Positions 16,808 to 24,510 of a stretch of 64,000 nucleotides of DNA are shown in pieces (the stretch's first letter is position 1; every line of letters starts with the position of its first letter). The position numbers and the translations under genes were made by a program. Source of the stretch: Streptomyces antarcticus. GTDB taxonomy: Bacteria > Actinomycetota > Actinomycetes > Streptomycetales > Streptomycetaceae. Location: NCBI RefSeq assembly GCF_026627255.1, contig NZ_JAPNLM010000005.1, forward strand, positions 248,001 to 312,000, given 5' to 3'. Under the pieces are notes generated by a model that saw only the letters and a list, made by a program, of their open reading frames with translations, was not told the origin of the DNA and ran no database searches.

Positions 16808-17521
16808 TCAGGTGAGTGCGGTCACCAGCTCCGTGTCCGGTGCTGTCCGGCCGCGGCGGTTGTGGTGCGGGGCGGTGGGGGGAGTGGGAGGCGCGGTTGT
16901 GGTGGTTGCGGGGGGTGTGGTGTCGGTGAGGAGGGTGATGAGGGTGGTGCGGGCGCGGGCTACGCGGGAGCGGACGGTGCCGATGGGGCAGTTGATGGTG
17001 GTGGCGGCTTCGGCGTAGGGGAGGCCGAGGAGTTGGGTGAGGATGAAGGCTTCGCGGCGTTCGGGGGTGATGGTGGTGAGGAGTTCGGCGAGGGCGATGC
17101 CGTCTTCGAAGCCGGGGATGTCGCGGTGCTGGGTTTGTTCGGCGGCGGTCTGCCAGTCGTGGTGGTGGGAGAGTCTGGGGCGGGCGGCTGCGTGGCGGAG
17201 GCTGTCGATGACGGTGCGGCGGGCGATGGAGAGGATCCAGGTGCGGGCGGAGGAGCGGCCTTCGAAGCGGTGGAGGCTGCCGAGTGCGCGGAGGAAGACG
17301 TCTTGGGTGAGGTCGTCGGCGGCTTGGGTGTCGGCGCTGAGGTAGGCGACGTAGCGCCAGACGTCGCGGTGGAGGGCGCGGGCGAAGCGGTCGGCTTTTT
17401 CGGGGTCGCCGTCGCGGGCGTCGAGGGCGAGGCGGGTGGTTTCCGCGTCGGAGTCGGGGGTGTGCCGGAGCGGTTTGTCGCCGGTGGGGTGGTGCGGGGC
17501 CGTCGTCAGGGCAGGGGTCAT
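16808..17521 (-). CDS. ECF-type RNA polymerase sigma factor
   Basis: A 237-residue sigma factor. Region 2 ('DVWRYVAYLSADTQAADDLTQDVFLRALGSLHRFEG') spans ~55-90 and region 4 ('ITPERREAFILTQLLGLPYAEAA', 'CPIGTVRSRVARARTTL') ~150-195. The C-terminal ~45 residues are Thr/Pro/His-rich and probably disordered. It directs RNA polymerase to a small stress regulon. ATG 17521 was chosen over GTG 17527 because AAAGGA lies nine bases upstream of it. The next gene upstream (membrane protein ending 17670) is co-oriented but 148 bases away; it has no zinc anti-sigma motif. Confidence 0.92.
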   Translation of the reverse strand: MTPALTTAPHHPTGDKPLRHTPDSDAETTRLALDARDGDPEKADRFARALHRDVWRYVAYLSADTQAADDLTQDVFLRALGSLHRFEGRSSARTWILSIARRTVIDSLRHAAARPRLSHHHDWQTAAEQTQHRDIPGFEDGIALAELLTTITPERREAFILTQLLGLPYAEAATTINCPIGTVRSRVARARTTLITLLTDTTPPATTTTAPPTPPTAPHHNRRGRTAPDTELVTALT

Positions 17522-17669
17522 CGCCACAGGTCCTTTGGTGCAAGGGGGGTGTCCGGCGTCGCGCGCGGGGTGCGGGGCCGGTGAAGGGGGTACGGCCCGC
17601 CGTGGGGCGGGGCCGATGCCCGAGGCGCGGTGGACGGGAGCCGTCGGTGTGCGCTCGGGGAGCCGGCTG

Positions 17670-18479
17670 TCAGGTGACAGCGGTTCCCGTCGGGGGACCC
17701 CGTGAGGTGATGGCGTGGACGAGGAACAGCCGCCGCGGCGCGCGGCCTTGGCGCGGCCGCCGGACGAGGACGCGGGGCCGGTGCGGTGTGGCGGCCCGGC
17801 CGAACAGCAGGAGCAGCGGGGCCCGGAGCCAGCCCGCGAGCGCGCGCAGCACGCGGAACGCGGCCTGCTCCCCGTACGCCAGCCACAGGCCGCACAGCAC
17901 CGCGGCCAGCAGGTGCGCGGCCAGCATGCCGGCCGGCGACATGCCGCCCATGGCGTGAGCGCCGGCCGGCAGCGCGTCGGCCGCCGCCGTGGACGCGTGG
18001 CCCGCCGCCTCGTGCAGCGCGTGCCCCACCGGGGTGCCGGACTCCGGTACGGCGGTGAGTACGGTCCCCGGCGGCGGCAGGGACACGTGCCGGCCGAGCC
18101 CGGCCTCGGTGACGACCCTCAGGGCCTCGTCGGGGGTCAGGTCGACCGCGGCGCCCCCGCCGCAGGTGAGGTACTCCGCCCACTGCCGGGCGAACGAGGT
18201 CCCGGAGGACAGGGAGGGGTGGACCACCGACTGCGCCAGCGAGAACAGCGCGTGCAGCAGAGCCTGCACGGCCACCGCCGCGGCGGTCACGGCCGCGGGA
18301 CCGCGTTCCCGTCCGGCGAGCGCCCAGGCCGTCGCCACCGTGCCCGCGAACGCGGCGGACACCGCCCACCAGGGCACGGCCGCCCCCGACATGAGGAGGT
18401 GGCCGGTGGCCGCGAGCAGCACGCAGAGGGCTGCGAACATCGCAGCCCGTACGGCTCGGGAACAGTGGCCTGGCGTCAT
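17670..18479 (-). CDS. Polytopic membrane protein, unknown function
   Basis: About 269 residues with roughly five hydrophobic segments: near 7-30, 35-55, 62-90, 185-210 and 215-240. A loop of ~80 residues between the third and fourth holds one Cys and a His/Met-rich stretch ('GHASTAAADALPAGAHAMGG', 'MSPAGMLAAHL') that might bind copper or another metal. The tail is strongly basic. ATG 18479 follows GGATGGACC. It is upstream of and co-oriented with the ECF sigma factor, so a sensor or regulatory link is possible but not shown. Confidence 0.75.
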   Translation of the reverse strand: MTPGHCSRAVRAAMFAALCVLLAATGHLLMSGAAVPWWAVSAAFAGTVATAWALAGRERGPAAVTAAAVAVQALLHALFSLAQSVVHPSLSSGTSFARQWAEYLTCGGGAAVDLTPDEALRVVTEAGLGRHVSLPPPGTVLTAVPESGTPVGHALHEAAGHASTAAADALPAGAHAMGGMSPAGMLAAHLLAAVLCGLWLAYGEQAAFRVLRALAGWLRAPLLLLFGRAATPHRPRVLVRRPRQGRAPRRLFLVHAITSRGPPTGTAVT

Positions 18480-18560
18480 GGCGGTCCATCCTCGCACCGG
18501 TGTTCCGGGCGGAGCGACGGGGTGCGCACTTCCCGACAAGTTCTCCCGTACGCCGTTGAC

Positions 18561-18685
18561 GGGACGGCCCGTTCACCCGATGGGACGGCCCGTTCGCGCT
18601 GGTCACAGCCGGTTCCCGCGAGGTCGCGGCCGATTCCCGCGAGGTCACGGCCGGTTCCCGCGATGTGGCGGCCCGTCCCCGTGTG
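18561..18685. repeat. 21-bp imperfect tandem repeat array (about six units) in a gene-free region
   Basis: Units start at 18561, 18582 (20 bases), 18602, 18623, 18644 and 18665; the best are GTCACGGCCGGTTCCCGCGA(G/T). All share a GGCC-GTTC-like core, so the core recurs every two helical turns on one face of the DNA. The array fills 18480-18781 between the divergent membrane-protein and MFS genes. The remainder of that gap contains no gene. Confidence 0.75.
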
Positions 18686-18781
18686 GTGTGGCGCAGGGCA
18701 CAACACGCGGAGGGAACTCGTCCGGGCCCGCAACCGACTGCCTTCCCGGCCGTGTTCGACATCTGGTGACGGGAGAGATCT

Positions 18782-19990
18782 GTGGCGACAGAAGGGGAGG
18801 CGGCGACGGCCGCGCCGCCGAAGGGCGACGACCGGCCCACCCGGCAGCTGACCGCGCTGCTCACCTGCGCCATGGCGTTCTCGATGCTGCAGCTGTTCGT
18901 CCTCGGGGCGCTGGGACCGCGCGTCGTGGACGCGTTGGGCATGACGCCCGCCCTGCTCGGGCTGACGACCACCCTCGGCTTCGGGACGGCCGCCGTGCTG
19001 TCCCCGGCCGGCGGCCGCATCGTGGACCGGATCGGTCCGCGCCGCTCGCTGGTGGTCCTGCTGCTGGTGTCCGCCGTGGCGCTCGCCCTGATCGGGGCCG
19101 CCCCCGGAACCGGTCTGCTGCTCGCCGCGGTCGCGCTGGGCGGCGTACCGCAGGCACTGGCCAACCCGGCCACCAACAAGGCGGTCCTGGCCGGAGTCCC
19201 GCCCGCCCGGCGGGGTGCCGTGACGGGCCTGAAGCAGTCCGGGGTGCAACTGGGCGCGTTCGTGGCCGGGCTGCCGCTCGTGCTGCTCGCGGGCGGTATC
19301 GGCTGGCGCGGCGCCGTGTGGACGGCGTCCGGTGCGGCGCTCCTGGCCGGGCTGTGGGCGCTGCGTACGCTGCCGGCGGACCCGCCGCCGCCCGCGGCCG
19401 GGCCGCCCGCGTCGCTCGTACCGAGGGGGATGGTGGCCTGGCTGGCCGTCTTCTCGCTGTTCCTGGGCGCCGGGATCGCCTCGGTGAACACGTATCTGGC
19501 CCTCTTCGGCGTCCGCCGGCTGGGGATGGGGCCGACGACGGCCGGGGTACTGGTGGCGGTCCTGGGCGTGGCGGGGATCGTCGGCCGGGTGGCCTGGTCA
19601 AGGGCGGCCCGGCCCGGACGGGCCGAATGGCTGCCGGGCGCGCTGGCGTGCGGCGCGATCGGGGCGGCGCTGCTGCTGGCCGCCGCCGTGTCCACGAGCC
19701 GGCTGGTGTGGGTGGGAGCGGTCGCCGTCGGGGTGTTCGCCGTGTCCGGGAACGCCGTCTCCATGGTGCTGGTCGTGCAGCGGGCGGCGGCCGGCCGGGC
19801 CGGACAGGACTCGGCGCTCGTCGCGGCCGGGTTCTTCGCCGGATTCGCCCTGGGACCACCGCTGTTCGGCCTGCTCGCGCAGAGCGGGAGGTACGGGCCC
19901 GGCTGGATCCTGGTGGCCGCCGAGTTCGCGGCGGCGGGCGTCGTCGCGTTCCTCTGGGCCGTACGGGACCACCGCAAGGTACCGGCGTGA
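18782..19990 (+). CDS. MFS transporter
   Basis: A 402-residue protein with twelve predicted transmembrane helices, starting after a ~22-residue hydrophilic head. The loop 2-3 motif 'GGRIVDRIGPRRSLVVL' (~residues 75-92) is the classic MFS motif A, and 'ANPATNKAVLAGVPPARRGAVTGLKQSG' marks the CynX/NarK-like subgroup. It would move a small organic anion or sugar by proton coupling. Its stop overlaps the GTG of the GH88-like gene (GTGA 19987-19990), so the pair is translationally coupled; import of an unsaturated uronyl sugar or export of its product is an inference. Confidence 0.9.
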   Translation: MATEGEAATAAPPKGDDRPTRQLTALLTCAMAFSMLQLFVLGALGPRVVDALGMTPALLGLTTTLGFGTAAVLSPAGGRIVDRIGPRRSLVVLLLVSAVALALIGAAPGTGLLLAAVALGGVPQALANPATNKAVLAGVPPARRGAVTGLKQSGVQLGAFVAGLPLVLLAGGIGWRGAVWTASGAALLAGLWALRTLPADPPPPAAGPPASLVPRGMVAWLAVFSLFLGAGIASVNTYLALFGVRRLGMGPTTAGVLVAVLGVAGIVGRVAWSRAARPGRAEWLPGALACGAIGAALLLAAAVSTSRLVWVGAVAVGVFAVSGNAVSMVLVVQRAAAGRAGQDSALVAAGFFAGFALGPPLFGLLAQSGRYGPGWILVAAEFAAAGVVAFLWAVRDHRKVPA

Positions 19991-21249
19991 GCGCGGCGCC
20001 GGCGCCCGCCGCGCACTGGGCCGACGGCGCGCTCGCGGCCGTCATGGAGCGCGTGGCGGCCACCGAGGCGGCCGTCGGCACCCGCTTCCCCCTGTACGCG
20101 GACCCCGAGGACGGGCGGTGGACGACGACCGGCCGCGGCTCGTGGACCGGCGGCTTCTGGACCGGGCTGCTGTGGCTGCGGGCGCGGTACACCGAGGACT
20201 GGGCCGACCGGCGGACCGCGGCCGCGTGGACGGCCCGGCTCGTACCGTGGGCGGAGGCCGACACCGCCACCCGCGGGCTGATCTTCTGGTACGGAACCGC
20301 GCCCGCCGGTCCCGACGGGCGGGCCGCCGCGCTCCGGGAGCGGGCCGCCCGCGCCTGCCTGGCGGCCTACGACCCCGAACTCGGCCTGCTGCCCTGGGGC
20401 GGCGCGCTCGGCGGACCGCGCCTGCTGGCCCGGGCGGACGGCGTACCCGGTACGGTGCCGCTCCTGGCCGGAGCCGGACCGCGGGGGGCGGCGGCCGCCG
20501 CCGCACACCTGCACCGGCACCTCGACCTCTGCCTGGGCGAGGACGAGGGTGAGGTCGGCGCGAGGGGGATCGGAGGCGCGGCGGGGACCGGCGGGTCGGT
20601 CGGGACCGGCGGGTCGGCCGGCGGTGCGACCGGGGCCGGCGGCGCGGCCGGCTCCGGGACCGGCGTCCCCGGCGGCGTCCCGCCCGCGCGCCCGCACCCC
20701 GCCTGGAGCTTCGATGCCACCGCGGGCTGGCGGCCCTGCGAGGACCCGGCGCCGGGCTGGAGCCGGGGACGGGCCTGGCTGCTCCTGGCGGTCGCCGACG
20801 CCCTGCTCCGCCCCGGTGTCGCCGACGTCCGGCTCCGCCCCGGTCCCACCGGCGGCGCGGCCGCGCGGCTCGACGCGGCCGCCGGGCAGTTGCTCGCGGA
20901 GGCGGGGGTCCTGGCCGGGCGGCCCGTCCAGCCGGCGGACTCCTCCCGGCCGGACGGGCCGTCCGACACCTCGGCCGCCGCGATCACCGCGGTCGCCCTG
21001 CTGAAACTGGCGCGGGTGCCCGGCCCCCGGGCCGCGGCGTGCGCGGAGCGGGGGGAGGCGGTCCTGCGCCACCTCACGGAGGCCCACCTCACCGGCCGGG
21101 GGCCGGGCCGCCCGGCCGGGATGCTGCTGGACGGCTGTTACGACGCGGGGAAGGGCCTGGCGGTCCAACACGAGCTGATCTGGGGAGACTTCTTCCTGGC
21201 GCTGGGGCTGGCCGCACTCGTCGGCGCCGTCGACCTCACCCTCGTGTAG
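19987..21249 (+). CDS. Glycoside hydrolase family 88-like (unsaturated glucuronyl hydrolase-type) protein
   Basis: A 420-residue (alpha/alpha)6-barrel protein. GH88 landmarks are 'GSWTGGFWTGLLWL' (~residues 48-61), 'WSRGRAWLLLAVADALL' (~258), 'SDTSAAAITAVALLKLA' (~322) and 'LIWGDFFLALGLAAL' near the end. GH88 enzymes hydrate and cleave unsaturated uronyl residues released by polysaccharide lyases, using two Asp residues; the candidate second Asp is in 'ARADGVPGTVPLL', one residue out of register, so activity is uncertain. A Gly/Ala/Ser/Thr-rich insert of ~35 residues (~195-232) breaks the barrel and is unusual. It is coupled to the MFS gene by a four-base overlap. No lyase is nearby. Confidence 0.8.
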   Translation: MSAAPAPAAHWADGALAAVMERVAATEAAVGTRFPLYADPEDGRWTTTGRGSWTGGFWTGLLWLRARYTEDWADRRTAAAWTARLVPWAEADTATRGLIFWYGTAPAGPDGRAAALRERAARACLAAYDPELGLLPWGGALGGPRLLARADGVPGTVPLLAGAGPRGAAAAAAHLHRHLDLCLGEDEGEVGARGIGGAAGTGGSVGTGGSAGGATGAGGAAGSGTGVPGGVPPARPHPAWSFDATAGWRPCEDPAPGWSRGRAWLLLAVADALLRPGVADVRLRPGPTGGAAARLDAAAGQLLAEAGVLAGRPVQPADSSRPDGPSDTSAAAITAVALLKLARVPGPRAAACAERGEAVLRHLTEAHLTGRGPGRPAGMLLDGCYDAGKGLAVQHELIWGDFFLALGLAALVGAVDLTLV

Positions 21250-21281
21250 CGGGCACCGTCGACCTCACGCCGGTGTAGCGG
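21224..21281 (+). repeat. 29-bp tandem duplication of the GH88 gene 3' end
   Basis: The last codons and stop of the GH88-like gene (21224-21252) are repeated with changes at 21253-21281, giving a second 'VDLT-x-V-stop' string. It looks like slippage or local duplication. Confidence 0.7.
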
Positions 21282-21298
21282 GGCCCGCCGGACGGGGC

Positions 21299-21366
21299 CT
21301 GCTCACGCTCGCGGGGCGGACCTGCTCACGCTCGCGGGGCGGACCCGCTCACGGCCGCGGGCCCCG
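21299..21366. repeat. 23-bp tandem repeats between convergent genes
   Basis: Two perfect copies of CTGCTCACGCTCGCGGGGCG + GAC (21299-21321 and 21322-21344) are followed by two degenerate copies running up to the stop of the acyl-CoA dehydrogenase at 21368. Confidence 0.75.
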
Positions 21367-21367
21367 C

Positions 21368-22576
21368 TCACGCCCGCGGAGCGGACCCGTCGCCGTAGCC
21401 GCGCAGGACGCGGCGGGCCACCGAGGTGACGTGGAGCTCGTCGGGGCCGTCGAGGACACGGGCCGCCCGTCCGCCTCGGAAGAGCGCGGGCAGCGGGGTG
21501 TCCGGGCCGAGCCCGGCGGCGCCGTGCACCTGGATCGCGGAGTCGGTGACCCGCTGGAGCATGCGCGCCGCCGCGACCTTCGCGAGCCCCACCTCGGTAC
21601 GGGCGTCCTGCCCGGACGCGATCAGGGCGACCGCCTCGTGGACGAGGGGGCGGGTGGTGCGCAGCGCGAGCAGGGCGTCGAATACGTGCTGCTGGACCAG
21701 CTGGTGGTCGGCGAGCGGCCCCCGGGAGCCGCGGCGGGTGGCGGCGCGCTCGCACAGGAGGTCGAAGGCGCGCTGGGCCTGGCCGAGCCAGCGCAGGCAG
21801 CGCAGGGTGCGGCCGAGCTGCAGCCGTTCGCCCGCGATGTCCAGGGCGCCGCCGGGCGCGCCGAGGAGGTGGTCGGCGGGCACGCGGACCCGGTCGAACT
21901 CGATCTCGTACTGGCCCGCGGCTCCGAACACGGGGAGTTCCCGGACCACGCGGAAACCGGGGGAGCGGGTGGGCACGGCCAGCAGGGAGAGCCCGTGGCG
22001 GTCGCCGGGGGCCCCGCCCGTGCGGGCCATGACCGTCACCAGGCCGGCGTCGGCGGCGCCGGAGGTGAACCACTTGCGGCCGGTGACGAGCCAACCGCCG
22101 TCCGGCCGCGACTCGGCCCGGGTGGCGGTCAGGAACGGGTCGGTGCCGGGGACGTCCGGCTCGGTCATGGCGAAACAGGTCCGCAGCTCTCCCGAGACCA
22201 GCGGCTCCAGGTACGCGCGGACCCCCGGACTCCCGTGGCGGGCCAGCATCGTGACGTCGAGCAGCGGGGCGGAGCCCAGCGCCGCCGGGCCGTGGTCGCT
22301 GGCACCCTCCGCCTCGGCCAGTTGCGCGTACGCCCGGAAGTCCAGCCCGCCACCGCCCAGTCCGGCGGGGAGCGGCAGTGCCCACAGCCCCTCCTCCCGG
22401 GCCTCGTCGCGCAGGGCGGTCCGTACGGCGGCGGCCGCGGGCCCGCCGGCGTCCAGCACCTCCTCGCGCGGGACCACCCGGCCCGCGACGAAGCGGGTGA
22501 TCCGCTTCCTCAACTCCGGCAGCGGAACCCCGGTTCGATCCGGGCCCGTCGTGCGGAGTGCGCTTGCGTCCGTCAC
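21368..22576 (-). CDS. Acyl-CoA dehydrogenase
   Basis: A 402-residue FAD-dependent acyl-CoA dehydrogenase. Typical blocks are 'TCFAMTEPDVPGTDP' (FAD/substrate contact, ~residue 150), 'WLVTGRKWFTSGA' (~185), 'EIEFDRVRVPADHLLG' (~245), 'RRGSRGPLADHQLVQQH' (~300) and 'QVHGAAGLGPDTPLPALF' (~360). It introduces a trans double bond into an acyl-CoA with electrons going to ETF. GTG 22576 is set by a strong GAGGAG eight bases upstream. It is divergent from a CoA-transferase and acyl-CoA ligase pair across a 143-base region with a perfect palindrome, suggesting one acyl-CoA pathway. Confidence 0.93.
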   Translation of the reverse strand: MTDASALRTTGPDRTGVPLPELRKRITRFVAGRVVPREEVLDAGGPAAAAVRTALRDEAREEGLWALPLPAGLGGGGLDFRAYAQLAEAEGASDHGPAALGSAPLLDVTMLARHGSPGVRAYLEPLVSGELRTCFAMTEPDVPGTDPFLTATRAESRPDGGWLVTGRKWFTSGAADAGLVTVMARTGGAPGDRHGLSLLAVPTRSPGFRVVRELPVFGAAGQYEIEFDRVRVPADHLLGAPGGALDIAGERLQLGRTLRCLRWLGQAQRAFDLLCERAATRRGSRGPLADHQLVQQHVFDALLALRTTRPLVHEAVALIASGQDARTEVGLAKVAAARMLQRVTDSAIQVHGAAGLGPDTPLPALFRGGRAARVLDGPDELHVTSVARRVLRGYGDGSAPRA

Positions 22577-22589
22577 TGTTTTTCTCCTC

Positions 22590-22601
22590 GTTCCCGGGAA
22601 C
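22590..22601. promoter_or_regulatory. Palindrome GTTCCCGGGAAC, candidate operator
   Basis: A perfect 12-base palindrome immediately upstream of the dehydrogenase ribosome binding site. A second inverted repeat, CGCCCGGG/CCCGGGCG, lies at 22655-22688 nearer the divergent CoA-transferase. Both sit in the shared 143-base promoter region. Confidence 0.45.
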
Positions 22602-22719
22602 CCGTGCGAACGGCTGCCCGACTGTCTGTCCGTGGAACTGGTCGGGCGCGGACGCGCCCGGGTTCCCGAGTTCCGCGAGACCCGGGCGACGGCCACCGCC
22701 GCGCCAGGAGAGGAGAGGC

Positions 22720-24510
22720 ATGGCGTCACCAGCCACCACGCAGACGGTCCGGCCGCTCGACACACTGCGCTTCGACACCTCGGGACCACCGCAGATCGCG
22801 GGCGTCGTCGCCAGCCACCTGCGCATGCTCGGCGCCCGAACGGGCCACCCCGACCCGGGGGACGGGCCCGCGGGCGGCACCACGCTCACCGGCGGTGACT
22901 TCGCACCGGCCCACGCGACCACTGCCTGGGGACGCCCCGGGAGCGGCCTCGTTGACGAGGCCACCGTGCAGGCCGCCACCGGCGTCATGGCCGTGCACGG
23001 CCGCCGGGACGGCGGCCCGCGCGGCCTGGCCGCCGACTACGCGGCGACGGCCACCGCCGTCCTGACCGTGCAGGGACTGCTCGCGGGTCTGGTGGGCCAG
23101 GCCCGGGGCGGCGCCGCCTCCCGCGTGGCCACCGGCGCGGACCGGGCCGGACTGCTCGCCGTGTCCCAGTACCTCGCCGCCACCGGAGCCGACGAGGGGG
23201 AGGCCGCCGAACTCGCGCCAGGGGGACCGCCCTTCACCTCCGCCGAGGGCGTCCTCTTCGAGCTGGAAACCCTCGACCCGGCCGCCTGGGCCGCCTTCTG
23301 GCGCGCGCTGGAGGCACCTCCGGGGGCGCTGCGCGCCGGCTGGCGCCCGTTCCAGTTCCGGTACGCAACCGCCTGCGCCCCCTTCCCGGCAGCCCTCCAC
23401 ACGGTGACGCGGTCCCACCCGATGGCGCGGATCAGCAGCGCCGCGGCCCTCGCCGGAGCCCAGGTGTGCCCGCTGCGCACCCTCGCGGAGCGGGCCGGGG
23501 AGGACGACGGCCTCGCCCCGTGGTCGCTGGAGCCCCTCGGTCCCGGCGCCGGCTCTCCTCGCGCGACGGGTACGGGAGCCCCGACCGGCCCCGACCGGCC
23601 GCTGGCCGGCCTGACCGTGCTGGAGGCCGGCCGGCGCATCCAGGCCCCGCTCGCGGCCCACCTCCTGGGACTCCTCGGGGCCGACGTCATCCGCGTCGAA
23701 CCGCCGGGTGGCGACCCGCTCCGGGGCATGCCGCCCGCCTGTTCCGGAACCTCCGCGCGCTGGCTCGCCCTCAACCGGGGCAAGCGGGCCGTGGAGATCG
23801 ACATCAAGTCCGGGCGCGACCGCAACCGGCTGCGGGAGATGGCCGCGCGGGCCGACGTCTTCCTGCACAACTGGGCGCCGGGCAAGGCCGCCGAACTCGG
23901 GCTCGACGCCGACGACCTCGCCCGGGTCAACCCCGCGTTGGTCTACGCGTACACCAGCGGCTGGGCCGGCCGCCTCCCCGGTGCCCCCATGGGCACCGAC
24001 TTCATGGTCCAGGCCCGCACCGGTGTCGGCGAGGCCGTCCGCCCCGAGGGCGAGCCCCCGGCCCCCTCGCTGATGACCCTCCTCGACGTGCTCGGCGGCC
24101 TGCACGGCGCCGAGGCCGTCCTCGCCGGGCTCCTGCTGCGCGAACGCACCGGCCGCGGCGTACGGGTGGACTCCTCCCTGCTCGGGGCCGCCGACACGCT
24201 GACCGCGCCCGCCCTGCGCCGGGCCTCCCTCGGCGAGAACCCCCGGCGGCCGGCCGGGTTCCGGCACCCGCTCAGGACGGCCGACGGCTGGATCGCCCCC
24301 GCCGACACGAGCGCCGCCGCCGCGGCCGCCTACGACCTGCGCGAACTGACCACCGCCGACGCCCTCACCCAACTGCGCGACCACGGTCTGACGGCCACCG
24401 CCGTCACCACCGACCTCGCCGCCCTGCACCACGATCCCCGGTTCACCGGCTCGATCAGCCGCGACGCGCACGGCGCCCCCGCAGTCCCCGACCCCTGGAG
24501 CTTCGCATGA
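22720..24510 (+). CDS. Class III (CaiB/BaiF) CoA-transferase, tandem-domain form
   Basis: A 596-residue protein about one and a half times the usual ~400. The C-terminal half (~residue 290 on) is a recognisable CaiB domain: 'GLTVLEAGRRIQAPLAAHLL', 'GADVIRVEPPGGDPLR', 'LNRGKRAVEIDIKSG', 'FLHNWAPGKAAELGLD' and 'MGTDFMVQARTG' at ~425, whose Asp matches the catalytic Asp that forms the acyl anhydride. The N-terminal half resembles a degenerate second CaiB copy lacking these motifs. It would exchange CoA between carboxylic acids. ATG 22720 follows GGAGAGGAGAGG. Its stop overlaps the ligase start (ATGA), so both are made together. Confidence 0.88.
   Translation: MASPATTQTVRPLDTLRFDTSGPPQIAGVVASHLRMLGARTGHPDPGDGPAGGTTLTGGDFAPAHATTAWGRPGSGLVDEATVQAATGVMAVHGRRDGGPRGLAADYAATATAVLTVQGLLAGLVGQARGGAASRVATGADRAGLLAVSQYLAATGADEGEAAELAPGGPPFTSAEGVLFELETLDPAAWAAFWRALEAPPGALRAGWRPFQFRYATACAPFPAALHTVTRSHPMARISSAAALAGAQVCPLRTLAERAGEDDGLAPWSLEPLGPGAGSPRATGTGAPTGPDRPLAGLTVLEAGRRIQAPLAAHLLGLLGADVIRVEPPGGDPLRGMPPACSGTSARWLALNRGKRAVEIDIKSGRDRNRLREMAARADVFLHNWAPGKAAELGLDADDLARVNPALVYAYTSGWAGRLPGAPMGTDFMVQARTGVGEAVRPEGEPPAPSLMTLLDVLGGLHGAEAVLAGLLLRERTGRGVRVDSSLLGAADTLTAPALRRASLGENPRRPAGFRHPLRTADGWIAPADTSAAAAAAYDLRELTTADALTQLRDHGLTATAVTTDLAALHHDPRFTGSISRDAHGAPAVPDPWSFA

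Noticed and set aside
18561..18685. 21-bp repeats considered as an origin or plasmid iteron
   Set aside because: No replication gene or AT-rich region lies near; the repeats are GC-rich and between ordinary genes.
17518..21171. A 1217-codon minus-strand frame across the MFS and GH88 genes
   Set aside because: Shadow of the plus-strand genes; no domain, and it crosses several real gene boundaries.
22520..22550. GGTTCGATCC, resembling a tRNA T-loop
   Set aside because: It lies inside the acyl-CoA dehydrogenase N-terminus and no acceptor, D or anticodon stems can be formed around it.
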